Source: an uncultured Opitutia bacterium (GTDB taxonomy: Bacteria; Verrucomicrobiota; Verrucomicrobiia; Opitutales; Opitutaceae). Taken from it: DNA of 64,000 bases. A program made the translations under genes and the position numbers. The stretch spans positions 1-64,000 of the forward strand of contig CALFZM010000082.1 of the NCBI GenBank assembly GCA_937952235.1, in the 5' to 3' direction. Below the pieces are notes generated by a model that was given only the letters and a program-made list of their open reading frames with translations, searched no databases and was not told the origin of the DNA. Positions 43,042 to 51,773 of this stretch are shown here, piece after piece (position 1 is the stretch's first letter; each line of letters opens with the position of its first letter).

Positions 43042-43139
43042 GGTGGAGCAGCGTGTCCCCACGCTGCTGATCGAGGCGTATTCCCAACCAGCCGCCTGGG
43101 GACAGGCGGCTCCACCTCCACGGCATGCGCCCGGCGCAG
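43042..43139 (+). repeat. Intergenic double-hairpin repeat, family 1, copy C
   Basis: Core 43042-43116, from GGTGGAGCAGCGTG to GGCGGCTCCACC. The left hairpin has changed sides but still pairs (AGCAGCGTGTCCCCACGCTGCT), a compensatory change; the centre is degenerate (ATCGAGGCGTAT). The right arm and tail (CACGGCATGCGCCCGGCGCAG) are conserved. It lies between convergent M16 peptidase and fabF genes, ending 7 bp before the fabF stop. Confidence 0.85.
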
Positions 43140-43146
43140 TCCGCCC

Positions 43147-44469
43147 TCAAACCCGCGCGACCACGAGCGATGCGTTGGTGCCGCCGAAGCCGAAGCTGTT
43201 GGCGAGCGCGGCGCGGACCGGCTTGGCGACCGCCACGTTGGGCGTGACGTTGAGGCCGAGGTCCGCGACCGCGGGATCGAGATGGGCCAGGTTGATGGTC
43301 GGTGGCACCACGCCGTGGTGGATGGCCATGACTGCGGCGAACGCGCCCATCGCGCCGGCCGCGCCGAGAAGGTGTCCGGTCATCGACTTGACGCCGCTCA
43401 CGTGCAGCGCGCCCTTGCTCGCCGCGAACACCTGCGCGATCGCCGCCGCCTCCTCGCCGTCGCCGCCGGGCGTCGACGTGGCATGCGCGGAGACGTAATC
43501 GATCTCCTCCGGCGCCATGCCGGCCCGGGCGAGCGCACGCTGCATCGAGCGGGCTGAGCCCTCCGCTCCGGGGGCGAGCGACGAAAGGTGGTACGCATCG
43601 GCCGTGGCCCCGTAACCGCGCAGCTCGGCGTAGATCCGCGCGCCGCGCCGGCGGGCGTGCTCCAGTTCCTCGAGCACGAACACCACCGCGCCCTCCGACA
43701 GCACGAAGCCGTCGCGGTCCCGGTCGTAAGGCCGCGAGGCCTGCGCCGGCGCGTCGTTGCGCGTCGACAGCGCGCGCATCTGCGCAAACGCGCCGATGGC
43801 GAGCGGGGTGACGGTCGACTCCGCGCCGCCGGCGAGCATGACGTCGGCGTCGTTGCGGCTGATCGCCGCGGCCGCCTCCCCGAGGGCATGCCCGCTGGTG
43901 GCGCAGGCCGACGCGACGCTCATGTTGGCGCCGCGGAAATCGAGCAGCAGGCTGACCTGGCCGGCGAGCAGGTTGGGCGCAATCTGGATGATGAAGAACG
44001 GCGAGATCTTCCGGAAGCCACCGGCCTTCCAGGTATCGTGCATCGCCTCCATTTCGGGCAGCCCGCCGAGGCCGACGCCCAGATTCACCCCCATGCGGTC
44101 GGGCGGCAGGCTGGCGCGGTGGTCGTCGAGCCCCGAGTCGGCGTAAGCCTCCACCGCCGCACCCACCCCGAGGTGAGTGAAGCGACCGAATTTCTTCAGG
44201 TCCTTGGGACTCAGCGCCTGGGCCAGCGCCTCGCCCGCGCCCCCGCGAGGCCGAAGCGGCGACGCCAGCGGACGGGAGGGATCGAAATCCCGCCCCTCGC
44301 CCGCGATCCGGGCGGTGCAGCCGGTGGCATCGAAACGGGTGATGGGCCCGATCCCGCTGCGCCCGGCCGCGAGGGAAGCCCAGGTGGCCGGAGCCGAATT
44401 GCCGCAGGGCGTCACGGCGCCCACGCCGGTGATCACCACGCGCCGGAGGGAGGAAGGAGGGAGGGACAT
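43147..44469 (-). CDS. fabF: Beta-ketoacyl-ACP synthase II
   Basis: 440 residues from ATG 44469. Condenses malonyl-ACP with acyl-ACP in fatty-acid elongation. The nucleophile Cys lies in SVASACATSGHALGE (about 188), the two histidines in YVSAHATSTPGGDGEE (about 329) and VKSMTGHLLGAAGAMG (about 363), and the oxyanion region is NSFGFGGTNASLVV. The SAHATST form is slightly unlike the usual NAHGTST. The internal segment (SPLRPRGGAGEALAQA) is longer than in E. coli. No acyl carrier protein gene is adjacent. It diverges from the HIT gene. Confidence 0.93.
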   Translation of the reverse strand: MSLPPSSLRRVVITGVGAVTPCGNSAPATWASLAAGRSGIGPITRFDATGCTARIAGEGRDFDPSRPLASPLRPRGGAGEALAQALSPKDLKKFGRFTHLGVGAAVEAYADSGLDDHRASLPPDRMGVNLGVGLGGLPEMEAMHDTWKAGGFRKISPFFIIQIAPNLLAGQVSLLLDFRGANMSVASACATSGHALGEAAAAISRNDADVMLAGGAESTVTPLAIGAFAQMRALSTRNDAPAQASRPYDRDRDGFVLSEGAVVFVLEELEHARRRGARIYAELRGYGATADAYHLSSLAPGAEGSARSMQRALARAGMAPEEIDYVSAHATSTPGGDGEEAAAIAQVFAASKGALHVSGVKSMTGHLLGAAGAMGAFAAVMAIHHGVVPPTINLAHLDPAVADLGLNVTPNVAVAKPVRAALANSFGFGGTNASLVVARV

Positions 44470-44625
44470 GCGAATCCCGACAAGGAACCGGCAACCGCAC
44501 CGTGGGCAATTCCGGAGTTGGAACGGCGGCCGCCGTCGTGCGCGGGCTTTGACATTGCCCCCGGGCGGGCTTTTGCTCCGCCCCCTTCGCCACCGCCCGC
44601 CCGCCGCGCCTCCGCCCACCTATTC

Positions 44626-45135
44626 ATGTCGCAGCTTCACGCACACTGGCGAATGGAGTACATCGAGGCGCCCCGCTATCCGGCGAAGATGACGCGGCCG
44701 TTCCTCGAGCTCCCGGCGCTGGGTGACGACCGGGCGGCGTTGATCGTGTATCGCTCCCCGCACAGCTACCTGATCCTGAACCGGTTTCCTTACAATCCGG
44801 GGCACCTCCTGGTCATTCCCTTCCGCGACGTGAAGGAACTGGAGCAACTGCGCGCCGCCGAGCGCGCCGACCTCTTCGACACCCTCATTTTCGGCCAGCA
44901 GGTGCTCGCGACCGCGCTCAAGCCGGAGGCCTTCAACGTAGGTTTCAACCTCGGCGCCGCCGTCGCGGGCGGAAGCATCGACCACCTGCACGGCCACATC
45001 GTGCCCCGTTGGAATGGGGACAACAACTTCATGCCGGTCCTCGCCCAGACCCGCATCCTGCCCCAGGCACTCGAGGCCACCTGGGAGAAACTGGCCGCCG
45101 CCGCGGAGGCTCTGCGCGCCCGGCCCGGACGCTGA
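44626..45135 (+). CDS. HIT-family nucleotide hydrolase/phosphorylase
   Basis: 169 residues from ATG 44626. The histidine triad is DHLHGHIVPRW near residue 118. ILNRFPYNPGHLLVIPFRDV and FNLGAAVAGGSIDHLH are typical of the Ap4A phosphorylase-like / HIT branch. Such enzymes cleave phosphate links in dinucleoside polyphosphates. phoH follows 48 bp downstream, so it probably shares the phoH-pgpH-ybeY transcript. Substrate specificity is not readable. Confidence 0.9.
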   Translation: MSQLHAHWRMEYIEAPRYPAKMTRPFLELPALGDDRAALIVYRSPHSYLILNRFPYNPGHLLVIPFRDVKELEQLRAAERADLFDTLIFGQQVLATALKPEAFNVGFNLGAAVAGGSIDHLHGHIVPRWNGDNNFMPVLAQTRILPQALEATWEKLAAAAEALRARPGR

Positions 45136-45183
45136 ACGGCCGCCACGTCCCCCCACGCCGATCCCTTTCCGCCGCGCCCTGCC

Positions 45184-46173
<990 letters not shown>

Positions 46174-46262
46174 ACCCCGGATCGGGCGAACTTAGGCTTC
46201 GCTTCCGGAGGAAAAGCCCGTTTAGTGCCGGCGTTCGTTTCCGCGGCCTGCGCCCTTTTCCG

Positions 46263-48668
46263 ATGTCGGTTCGCAACCAGCTCAAACTCCTCGTTGGCGG
46301 ACGTAACGTCCGCTCCGGCAGCCGCCCACCCGTGTCCCCCACGACCGCGGCGATGAGCGAGTTTCTCGAGCGGAGCCGCCTGGTCGCGGCGCTGATATTC
46401 ATCGTGACGGTCGCTGCGATCGTGCTGATCAGCTCGGCCGGGGTTTCGACGCTCAACGCCCCCGTGCTCGTGAACGAGCTGGCGACGAGCCGGATCAGCG
46501 CCCTCGTGCCCTTTACCTACGAAAGCGAGGAGCGCACCCAGGCGGCGCGGGCCCAGTTGCTCGACCGGCTGCCTCCCGTCTACCGGCTGGACCTCGAGCC
46601 GTTGCGCCGCTTCGAAGCGGCCGCGCAGAAGCTGCTCTCGCAACTGGCGGAGTTCGAAGGCCGCGTGGCCGCCGGCGCGGTGCAGGCTGGCAACCGGCGG
46701 GTGGAGCTGGCCCGGATCGCCGACACCTTCAACAGCCACGGCCCCTATGATGCGACCGCGGAGGATATCGCCTCGGTCCTGGCGGCCGGGGACACGCGCA
46801 CCCGGGCGGAGATTTTCGAGAACGCGCTCGCCACCCTGCGCGACCTCTATGCGCGCGGTATCAGCGACTCCTCGCTCGGCACCCTGAGTCCGGGCAACGC
46901 CGTGGTGTTCCAGATCGCCCGGCCCGACGGCGCCGTGGCCCAGCGCTCGGTGCAGACCAAGGAGGACGCGCTCACGGTGCTGCGGGTAAGCCTGGGCTCC
47001 CACAACCTGTCGCGGCAGGCGACGCAGGCGTATTTCCGCATCTTTCTCTCCGGCCTGACGGCCAACGTCGTCTTCGATCGCGCCGCCACCGAGGCCCGGC
47101 ACGAGCTCGCCGCCAAGGCGGTGCCGCCGGTAAAGGTCAACGTCGCGCGCGGGCAGACCATCGTCGAAGCCGGCACCCGGGTGTCGCCCGAACAGCACGA
47201 GATGCTCGTCGCGCACCGCCAGTACGTGCGGGATCACGGCGACGGGGAGTTGAACGAGAGCCTCACGCTCTTCGGCCGCGTGCTGCTCGTCATGGCGATG
47301 GTATTCGCCTCGCTGATCTACATCCGGATCGAGGATCCGGAGACGCTCCGGAGCAACACCCGCTGCGGGCTGCTCGCCCTGGTCGTGATCGTCAACCTGG
47401 CGCTGGTCCGCGCCAACTACTCGCTGGGCGGCGCCGAGTTTTTCATGCGGGACGGTTCCTGGGCCTCCACCCTGCCCTACATCGCCCCCACGGCGTTCGC
47501 CCCGCTGATCGTGGCCATCCTGATCGATGCCGGCTCCGGCATCTTCATGGCGCTGCTCATTTCGATCTTCACCGGAGTCATCTACGGCAACCGCCTCGAC
47601 CTGCTCGTGCTCACGTTCCTGTCGTCGCTCGTGGCCATCTATTTCGGGCGCGATGCGCGCCAGCGCGGACGGCTCGTCCGGGCGGCGGGCGCCGGCGGGC
47701 TCACGATCGCCGCCTTCGCGGCCCTGGTCGGCATCGCCAACCAGACGCCCTTCGACACGCTCATGCGCCAGATGATCGCGGGCCTCGGCACCGGCATCCT
47801 GACCGGCATCGGCGTGGTCGGCCTGCTCCCGGTCCTCGAATCGCTGTTCAAGCGCACGACCGACATCACGCTGCTCGAGCTCACCGACTACAATCACCCC
47901 CTGCTCCGGCAGATGCAGCTCGAGGCGCCCGGCACCTATCACCACTCGCTGGTGGTGGCCCAGCTCTCGGAGAACGCCGCCAACGCCATCGGGGCCAATC
48001 CGCTCGTGGCCCGCGTCTGCGCGCTGTTCCACGACGTCGGCAAGACCGCCAACCCGCTCTACTTCGGCGAAAACCAGCGCGATCGCACGAATCCGCATGC
48101 GGACCTCACGCCCGCCGAGTCCGCCCAGGTCATCAAGCAGCACGTCCGCGACGGTGTGGACCTCGCCGTCAAACACCGGCTCCCCCGCGCGGTGATCGAC
48201 GTGATCAAGCAGCACCACGGGACCACGCTGGTACGCTACTTCTACCAGCGCGCCATCGAGGAATCGCGCGCCCCCTTCGCCCGGGCCGGCACCGGACAGC
48301 CGCTCACCGCCGACACCTGCCAGACCGCCGCGATGATCCCCTTGCCCGAAGAGCTGCCGTTCCGTTACGACGGCCCGAAGCCCCAATGCAAGGAGAGCGC
48401 CATCATCTCGCTCGCCGACGGCGTGGAGGCGACCACCCGCTCGCTCCGCCAGGTGCGGCCGGAGGACCTGCAGGACACGGTCAACCGCATCGTTGCCGAC
48501 CGCATCGCCGACGGCCAGCTCGACGAGGCGCCGCTCACCCTCGAGGAAATCACGCGGATCAAGAACAGCTTCCAGTTCACGTTGCTCAACATGCTGCACT
48601 CGCGGGTCGCGTATCCCCCGCTCGACAAGGGCAGCAACGACCTGCCGCCGGCCCAGGCCAAGGCGTGA
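46263..48668 (+). CDS. 7TM-HD domain protein, PgpH-type cyclic di-AMP phosphodiesterase
   Basis: 801 residues. N-terminal membrane helix (about 42-62), a large extracytoplasmic 7TMR-HDED domain (about 65-335), a seven-helix membrane region (about 335-525, including VNLALVRANYSLGG and FLSSLVAIYFGRDA), then a cytoplasmic HD domain: YHHSLVVAQLSENAANAI, CALFHDVGKTANPLYF, KQHVRDGVDLAVKHRLP, IKQHHGTTLV. Known members hydrolyse cyclic di-AMP to pApA. It lies 89 bp after phoH and overlaps ybeY by 4 bp. No c-di-AMP synthase is in the window. Confidence 0.93.
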   Translation: MSVRNQLKLLVGGRNVRSGSRPPVSPTTAAMSEFLERSRLVAALIFIVTVAAIVLISSAGVSTLNAPVLVNELATSRISALVPFTYESEERTQAARAQLLDRLPPVYRLDLEPLRRFEAAAQKLLSQLAEFEGRVAAGAVQAGNRRVELARIADTFNSHGPYDATAEDIASVLAAGDTRTRAEIFENALATLRDLYARGISDSSLGTLSPGNAVVFQIARPDGAVAQRSVQTKEDALTVLRVSLGSHNLSRQATQAYFRIFLSGLTANVVFDRAATEARHELAAKAVPPVKVNVARGQTIVEAGTRVSPEQHEMLVAHRQYVRDHGDGELNESLTLFGRVLLVMAMVFASLIYIRIEDPETLRSNTRCGLLALVVIVNLALVRANYSLGGAEFFMRDGSWASTLPYIAPTAFAPLIVAILIDAGSGIFMALLISIFTGVIYGNRLDLLVLTFLSSLVAIYFGRDARQRGRLVRAAGAGGLTIAAFAALVGIANQTPFDTLMRQMIAGLGTGILTGIGVVGLLPVLESLFKRTTDITLLELTDYNHPLLRQMQLEAPGTYHHSLVVAQLSENAANAIGANPLVARVCALFHDVGKTANPLYFGENQRDRTNPHADLTPAESAQVIKQHVRDGVDLAVKHRLPRAVIDVIKQHHGTTLVRYFYQRAIEESRAPFARAGTGQPLTADTCQTAAMIPLPEELPFRYDGPKPQCKESAIISLADGVEATTRSLRQVRPEDLQDTVNRIVADRIADGQLDEAPLTLEEITRIKNSFQFTLLNMLHSRVAYPPLDKGSNDLPPAQAKA

Positions 48669-49201
48669 GCGCCTCCCGCCCGCGTTCGTCCGCCTCCGGC
48701 CCGGCCGCCGCCGAGGTCGTCATTGCCAACCGCCACCCGCGGCTGCGTTTCGCCCCCGCTCAGGTGCAGCGCCTGTTCGAGATCCTGGAAAACGAGCGCG
48801 CCGCCATCACCGGTTCCCGCCCCCCTTCCGCCGGTGGCGAGCTGTCGATCGTCTTCCTGACGGACCGCGCGCTGGCCCGGCTGCACGCCGAGTATCTCGA
48901 CGACCCCTCGACGACCGATGTGATCACCTTCCCAGGCGAACCGCTGGTCGGCACCGCCGGCGAGATCTGCGTCTCCGCCGACACCGCCGCCGCCTACGCC
49001 CGCGCGCACGGGCGCGACTTCAGCACCGAGCTGACGCTCTATCTCGTCCACGGCTGGCTGCACCTCGCCGGATACGACGACCTGCAACCGGTCCGGAAAC
49101 GCGCCATGCGCCGCGCCGAAGGCCGCGGCCTGCGCGCCCTGACGCGGGCCGGAGCCATCCCGCGTTTCACGCTCCGGCGACCGAGGAAAACGGCCACGTA
49201 G
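48665..49201 (+). CDS. ybeY: Endoribonuclease YbeY (rRNA maturation)
   Basis: 178 residues from GTG 48665, which overlaps the upstream stop as GTGA. YbeY is a zinc-dependent single-strand RNase for 16S rRNA 3'-end processing. Family marks are LHAEYLDDPSTTDVITFPG and the zinc motif LVHGWLHLAGYDD (about residues 135-147). Most members read HGxLHLxGYDH; here the third His ligand is Asp. The C-terminus is longer than usual, and the last codons (KTAT then TAG) lie in the 5' flank of a repeat copy. Confidence 0.92.
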   Translation: MSASRPRSSASGPAAAEVVIANRHPRLRFAPAQVQRLFEILENERAAITGSRPPSAGGELSIVFLTDRALARLHAEYLDDPSTTDVITFPGEPLVGTAGEICVSADTAAAYARAHGRDFSTELTLYLVHGWLHLAGYDDLQPVRKRAMRRAEGRGLRALTRAGAIPRFTLRRPRKTAT

Positions 49202-49302
49202 AATGGTGGAGCGGCTTGTCCCCAAGCCGCTGGCGGACCGGTCCACCGTACTTCAGCCGCCTGGGGACAGGCGGCTCCACCGCCACGGCATCGTTCCGTA
49301 TA
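49187..49302 (+). repeat. Intergenic double-hairpin repeat, family 1, copy E
   Basis: 5' flank GAAAACGGCCACGTAGAAT overlaps the last codons of ybeY. Core 49205-49281: left hairpin AGCGGCTTGTCCCCAAGCCG, centre GGACCGGTCC, right hairpin AGCCGCCTG-GGGA-CAGGCGGCT. Tail CACGGCATCGTTCCGTATAG. This is the only copy between co-directional genes. The rest of the gap to 49469 holds nothing recognisable. Confidence 0.9.
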
Positions 49303-49469
49303 GTGGCACCGGACTTACTCGTGGCCAGCCGACGCGGCCCGGAGTTTTTCGGGGGGCCGAACGGCCCAGCACAGCCACGGGCAAAACCGACTCCCTGCTG
49401 CCGCGACGCGGGCGGCACCATCGACGGGGGCCCCAGTCGCATCGCCCCGGCGTAACTCACCACCACATC

Positions 49470-50261
49470 ATGAACCCACTCCGTCACCTCCTCCTCCCGC
49501 TGCTGCTCGTGTCGTTCGGCCTCGGCCTCACGCAGGCTCAGACCAGTCCGACCCCGGCCGGGGAGACCACCCTGCAACTCGACGTCGGTTTCGGCGTGCG
49601 CGCCGTCCCCCCGGCACGCCTGGCCGTGCCGGCCGGCGACAGCCTCCGCCTCATCGCTCCGGCCGCCGGTGCCGGCTACAGTTATATCTGGACCAAGAAC
49701 GGCCGCGCCCTTCCCGGCGCGAACGAGCGCACGCTCGTCGTCGGTGCCGTGGGGCCGGCCGATGCCGGCACCTACGCGTGCCAGCTTTCGAGTCCGACCA
49801 CCCTGCCCCAGCCCTCGCAGCTTGTCGTCCTCGCCGTCGGGCCTTCGGATCGCCTCATCAATCTCTCCACGCGCGGCGTCGTGAGCCCGGGACAGAGCCT
49901 CGTCAGCGGCTTCGCCGTGTCCGCGTCCGGCCAGGGCAAGAAACTGATCGTGCGGGCGATCGGACCGTCCCTCGCCCTGTTCGGCGTCGCAGATCCGCTG
50001 CGCCAGCCCGTCCTGCGCTTCTACGACCAGAACGGCCGCCCCTACGAGAACGGCTACGCCTATCCGCCTGTCGTCGGCGGGCCGACCTACGAGAGCGACC
50101 TGGCGGAGTCACTGGCCCGCACCGGCGCGTTTCCGCTTCCCGCCGGAACCCGCGACGTGGTCGTGATGATGCCGTTTGTCGCCGGCGCCTACACCGCCGA
50201 GGTCACCTCGGGCGACGGCTCGACCGGTACCGTGCTGCTCGAGATCTACGAGGTTCCCTGA
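49470..50261 (+). CDS. Secreted protein: Ig-like domain plus one C-terminal LINLS-type repeat domain
   Basis: 263 residues from ATG 49470 with a signal peptide (HLLLPLLLVSFGLGLTQAQ). Residues 50-115 form an immunoglobulin-like domain (SYIWTKNGRALPGANERTL, GPADAGTYACQLSS). The rest (about 125-263) is one copy of the shared domain: DRLINLSTRGVVSPGQ, KKLIVRAIGPSLALFGV, ARTGAFPLPAGTRDVVVMMP, AYTAEVTSGDGSTGTVLLE, ending in IYEVP. The two other carriers in the window end in the same way. No enzyme residues seen; surface display or anchoring is inferred. Confidence 0.8.
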   Translation: MNPLRHLLLPLLLVSFGLGLTQAQTSPTPAGETTLQLDVGFGVRAVPPARLAVPAGDSLRLIAPAAGAGYSYIWTKNGRALPGANERTLVVGAVGPADAGTYACQLSSPTTLPQPSQLVVLAVGPSDRLINLSTRGVVSPGQSLVSGFAVSASGQGKKLIVRAIGPSLALFGVADPLRQPVLRFYDQNGRPYENGYAYPPVVGGPTYESDLAESLARTGAFPLPAGTRDVVVMMPFVAGAYTAEVTSGDGSTGTVLLEIYEVP

Positions 50262-50391
50262 CGGCCACGGCAGCGGGCGCGAGTCCGCTCCGGGTCGGGC
50301 TCGCGGCAGGGGCGGCGGACTGACCGAAGGCGATTCGGGCGGCCGCCGCCACCGGCCTCAGCCGCGGTCCGGCCAGAAATCTTTTGCGTCT

Positions 50392-51096
50392 ATGCCACGG
50401 CCGAGGACGCTACCGGACGCCTCCATGCCGGCCGCCGCACCGTCTCCACCGTCCCGCCTGATCACGTTTCGCAACGCCTTCATCTCCGGCGCGCTCATGG
50501 TCGCGCCGCTGGTGGTGACGGTCTGGGCGTTCCGCACCATCATCGACATCGTCGGCGGCACCTTCCGTCCGCTTTACGAAAGCCGCCTGCCGGAATCGCT
50601 GCAGCGGCTGCCGTTCTTCTGGGACTTCCTCGCCACGCTCGTGGTGATCCTCCTCGTGACGCTGCTCGGGTTCCTTTCGAACTACGTCTTCGGAAAATAC
50701 TTCCTCAGCATCGGCGAACGGTTGATCCAGCGCATCCCAGGCATCGGCGCGCTGTACAATTCGGTGAAGCAGATCGTCGCCACCTTCGGCACGCAGAACC
50801 GGAACCTTTTCAGCAAGGTCGTGCTGGTCGAGTTTCCCCGCAAGGGGACGTGGGTGATCGGCTTCCTGACCAACAAGCAGCAGGGCGAGGCGCAGCAGTA
50901 CACCAGCGGCGAGGCCTGGACCATCTTCGTGCCCACCACGCCCAATCCGACGAGCGGCTTCCTCATTCTCGTGCCGCGCCAGGACATCGTGGAACTGGAG
51001 ATGCCCGTCGGCGACGGGATGAAGATGATCATTTCCGGCGGGGCCGTGGTGCCGCCCTGGACCGCCGAGACCCGTTCCGCGGTCGCGACGTCCTAG
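50392..51096 (+). CDS. DUF502-family membrane protein
   Basis: 234 residues from ATG 50392 (an ATG at 50425 is also in frame). Two membrane helices (ISGALMVAPLVVTVWAFRTI and WDFLATLVVILLVTLLGFLS) precede a conserved beta-rich part: RIPGIGALYNSVKQIVATFG, VVLVEFPRKGTWVIGFLTN, IFVPTTPNPTSGFLILVPR, the last being the DUF502 signature. The family is widespread in Gram-negatives and plants (LCV-like) without a settled function. It starts a three-gene row with the RecO-like and helicase genes. Confidence 0.88.
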   Translation: MPRPRTLPDASMPAAAPSPPSRLITFRNAFISGALMVAPLVVTVWAFRTIIDIVGGTFRPLYESRLPESLQRLPFFWDFLATLVVILLVTLLGFLSNYVFGKYFLSIGERLIQRIPGIGALYNSVKQIVATFGTQNRNLFSKVVLVEFPRKGTWVIGFLTNKQQGEAQQYTSGEAWTIFVPTTPNPTSGFLILVPRQDIVELEMPVGDGMKMIISGGAVVPPWTAETRSAVATS

Positions 51097-51122
51097 CGTC
51101 GCGCCCGGACTTGCCGCCGCCC

Positions 51123-51773
51123 GTGCCCGCGCAGCAGCTGCAGACGGATGCCTTCGTGCTGGCCCGCCGGCCGCCCGCGGATTCGTATCAGACCCTCACC
51201 GTGTTCTCCGCCGCGCACGGCGGGCTGCTCGCGCTCCAGCGTATCCGCAAGTCGGCGACCGCCGGAGCCGGGCCGCTCGACCTTTTCGACGAGGCGGCGC
51301 TGCAGCTGGAATCGTCCAACCAGGGCCGCACCTGGTTCATCCGTGAGGCGCGGCTGCTCGCGCGCCCGGCCGGCATCGGCCGCAGCTACGAGGCGCTGCG
51401 GCTGGCCTCGGCGCTCGCCGCGCTGGTCGCCCGGCACCCGGTCGACGAAGCGAGCCGCCCGGCGGTGGCGGACCTGCTCCGGACGGCCTTCGCGGCCTTC
51501 GCGGCCGACCCGCGGCCCGATATCGTCTTTTTCAAGAGCCTCTATCGCTTCGCGCGCGACGAGGGCCATCCGCTGCGCGAACACTGGTTTCCCACCCTGC
51601 CGGCCGCGGACCGCAGCGACGTCGCCACGCTGGTCAACCAGCCGCTCGCCGGGCAGACGGCCGATGCGGCGACGGTCGCGCGGTTGCAGCGCCGGCTCGA
51701 GGACTATCTCCGCGGACACACCGAAATCCTCGTCGACGCCGCGCCGCCCGAGCGCCCGGAGGCTTCCGCTTGA
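51123..51773 (+). CDS. recO: RecO-like DNA recombination mediator
   Basis: 216 residues from GTG 51123. The N-terminal part reads as a RecO OB fold: LQTDAFVLARRPPADSYQTL, FSAAHGGLLALQRIRKS, LDLFDEAALQLESSNQGRTW, then FIREARLLARPAGIGRSYEA. The C-terminal helical part is shorter than in most RecO, and no zinc-binding Cys cluster is visible. Assignment rests on pattern and place, not on a signature residue. It overlaps the next gene by four bases (TTGA), so they are coupled. Confidence 0.6.
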   Translation: MPAQQLQTDAFVLARRPPADSYQTLTVFSAAHGGLLALQRIRKSATAGAGPLDLFDEAALQLESSNQGRTWFIREARLLARPAGIGRSYEALRLASALAALVARHPVDEASRPAVADLLRTAFAAFAADPRPDIVFFKSLYRFARDEGHPLREHWFPTLPAADRSDVATLVNQPLAGQTADAATVARLQRRLEDYLRGHTEILVDAAPPERPEASA

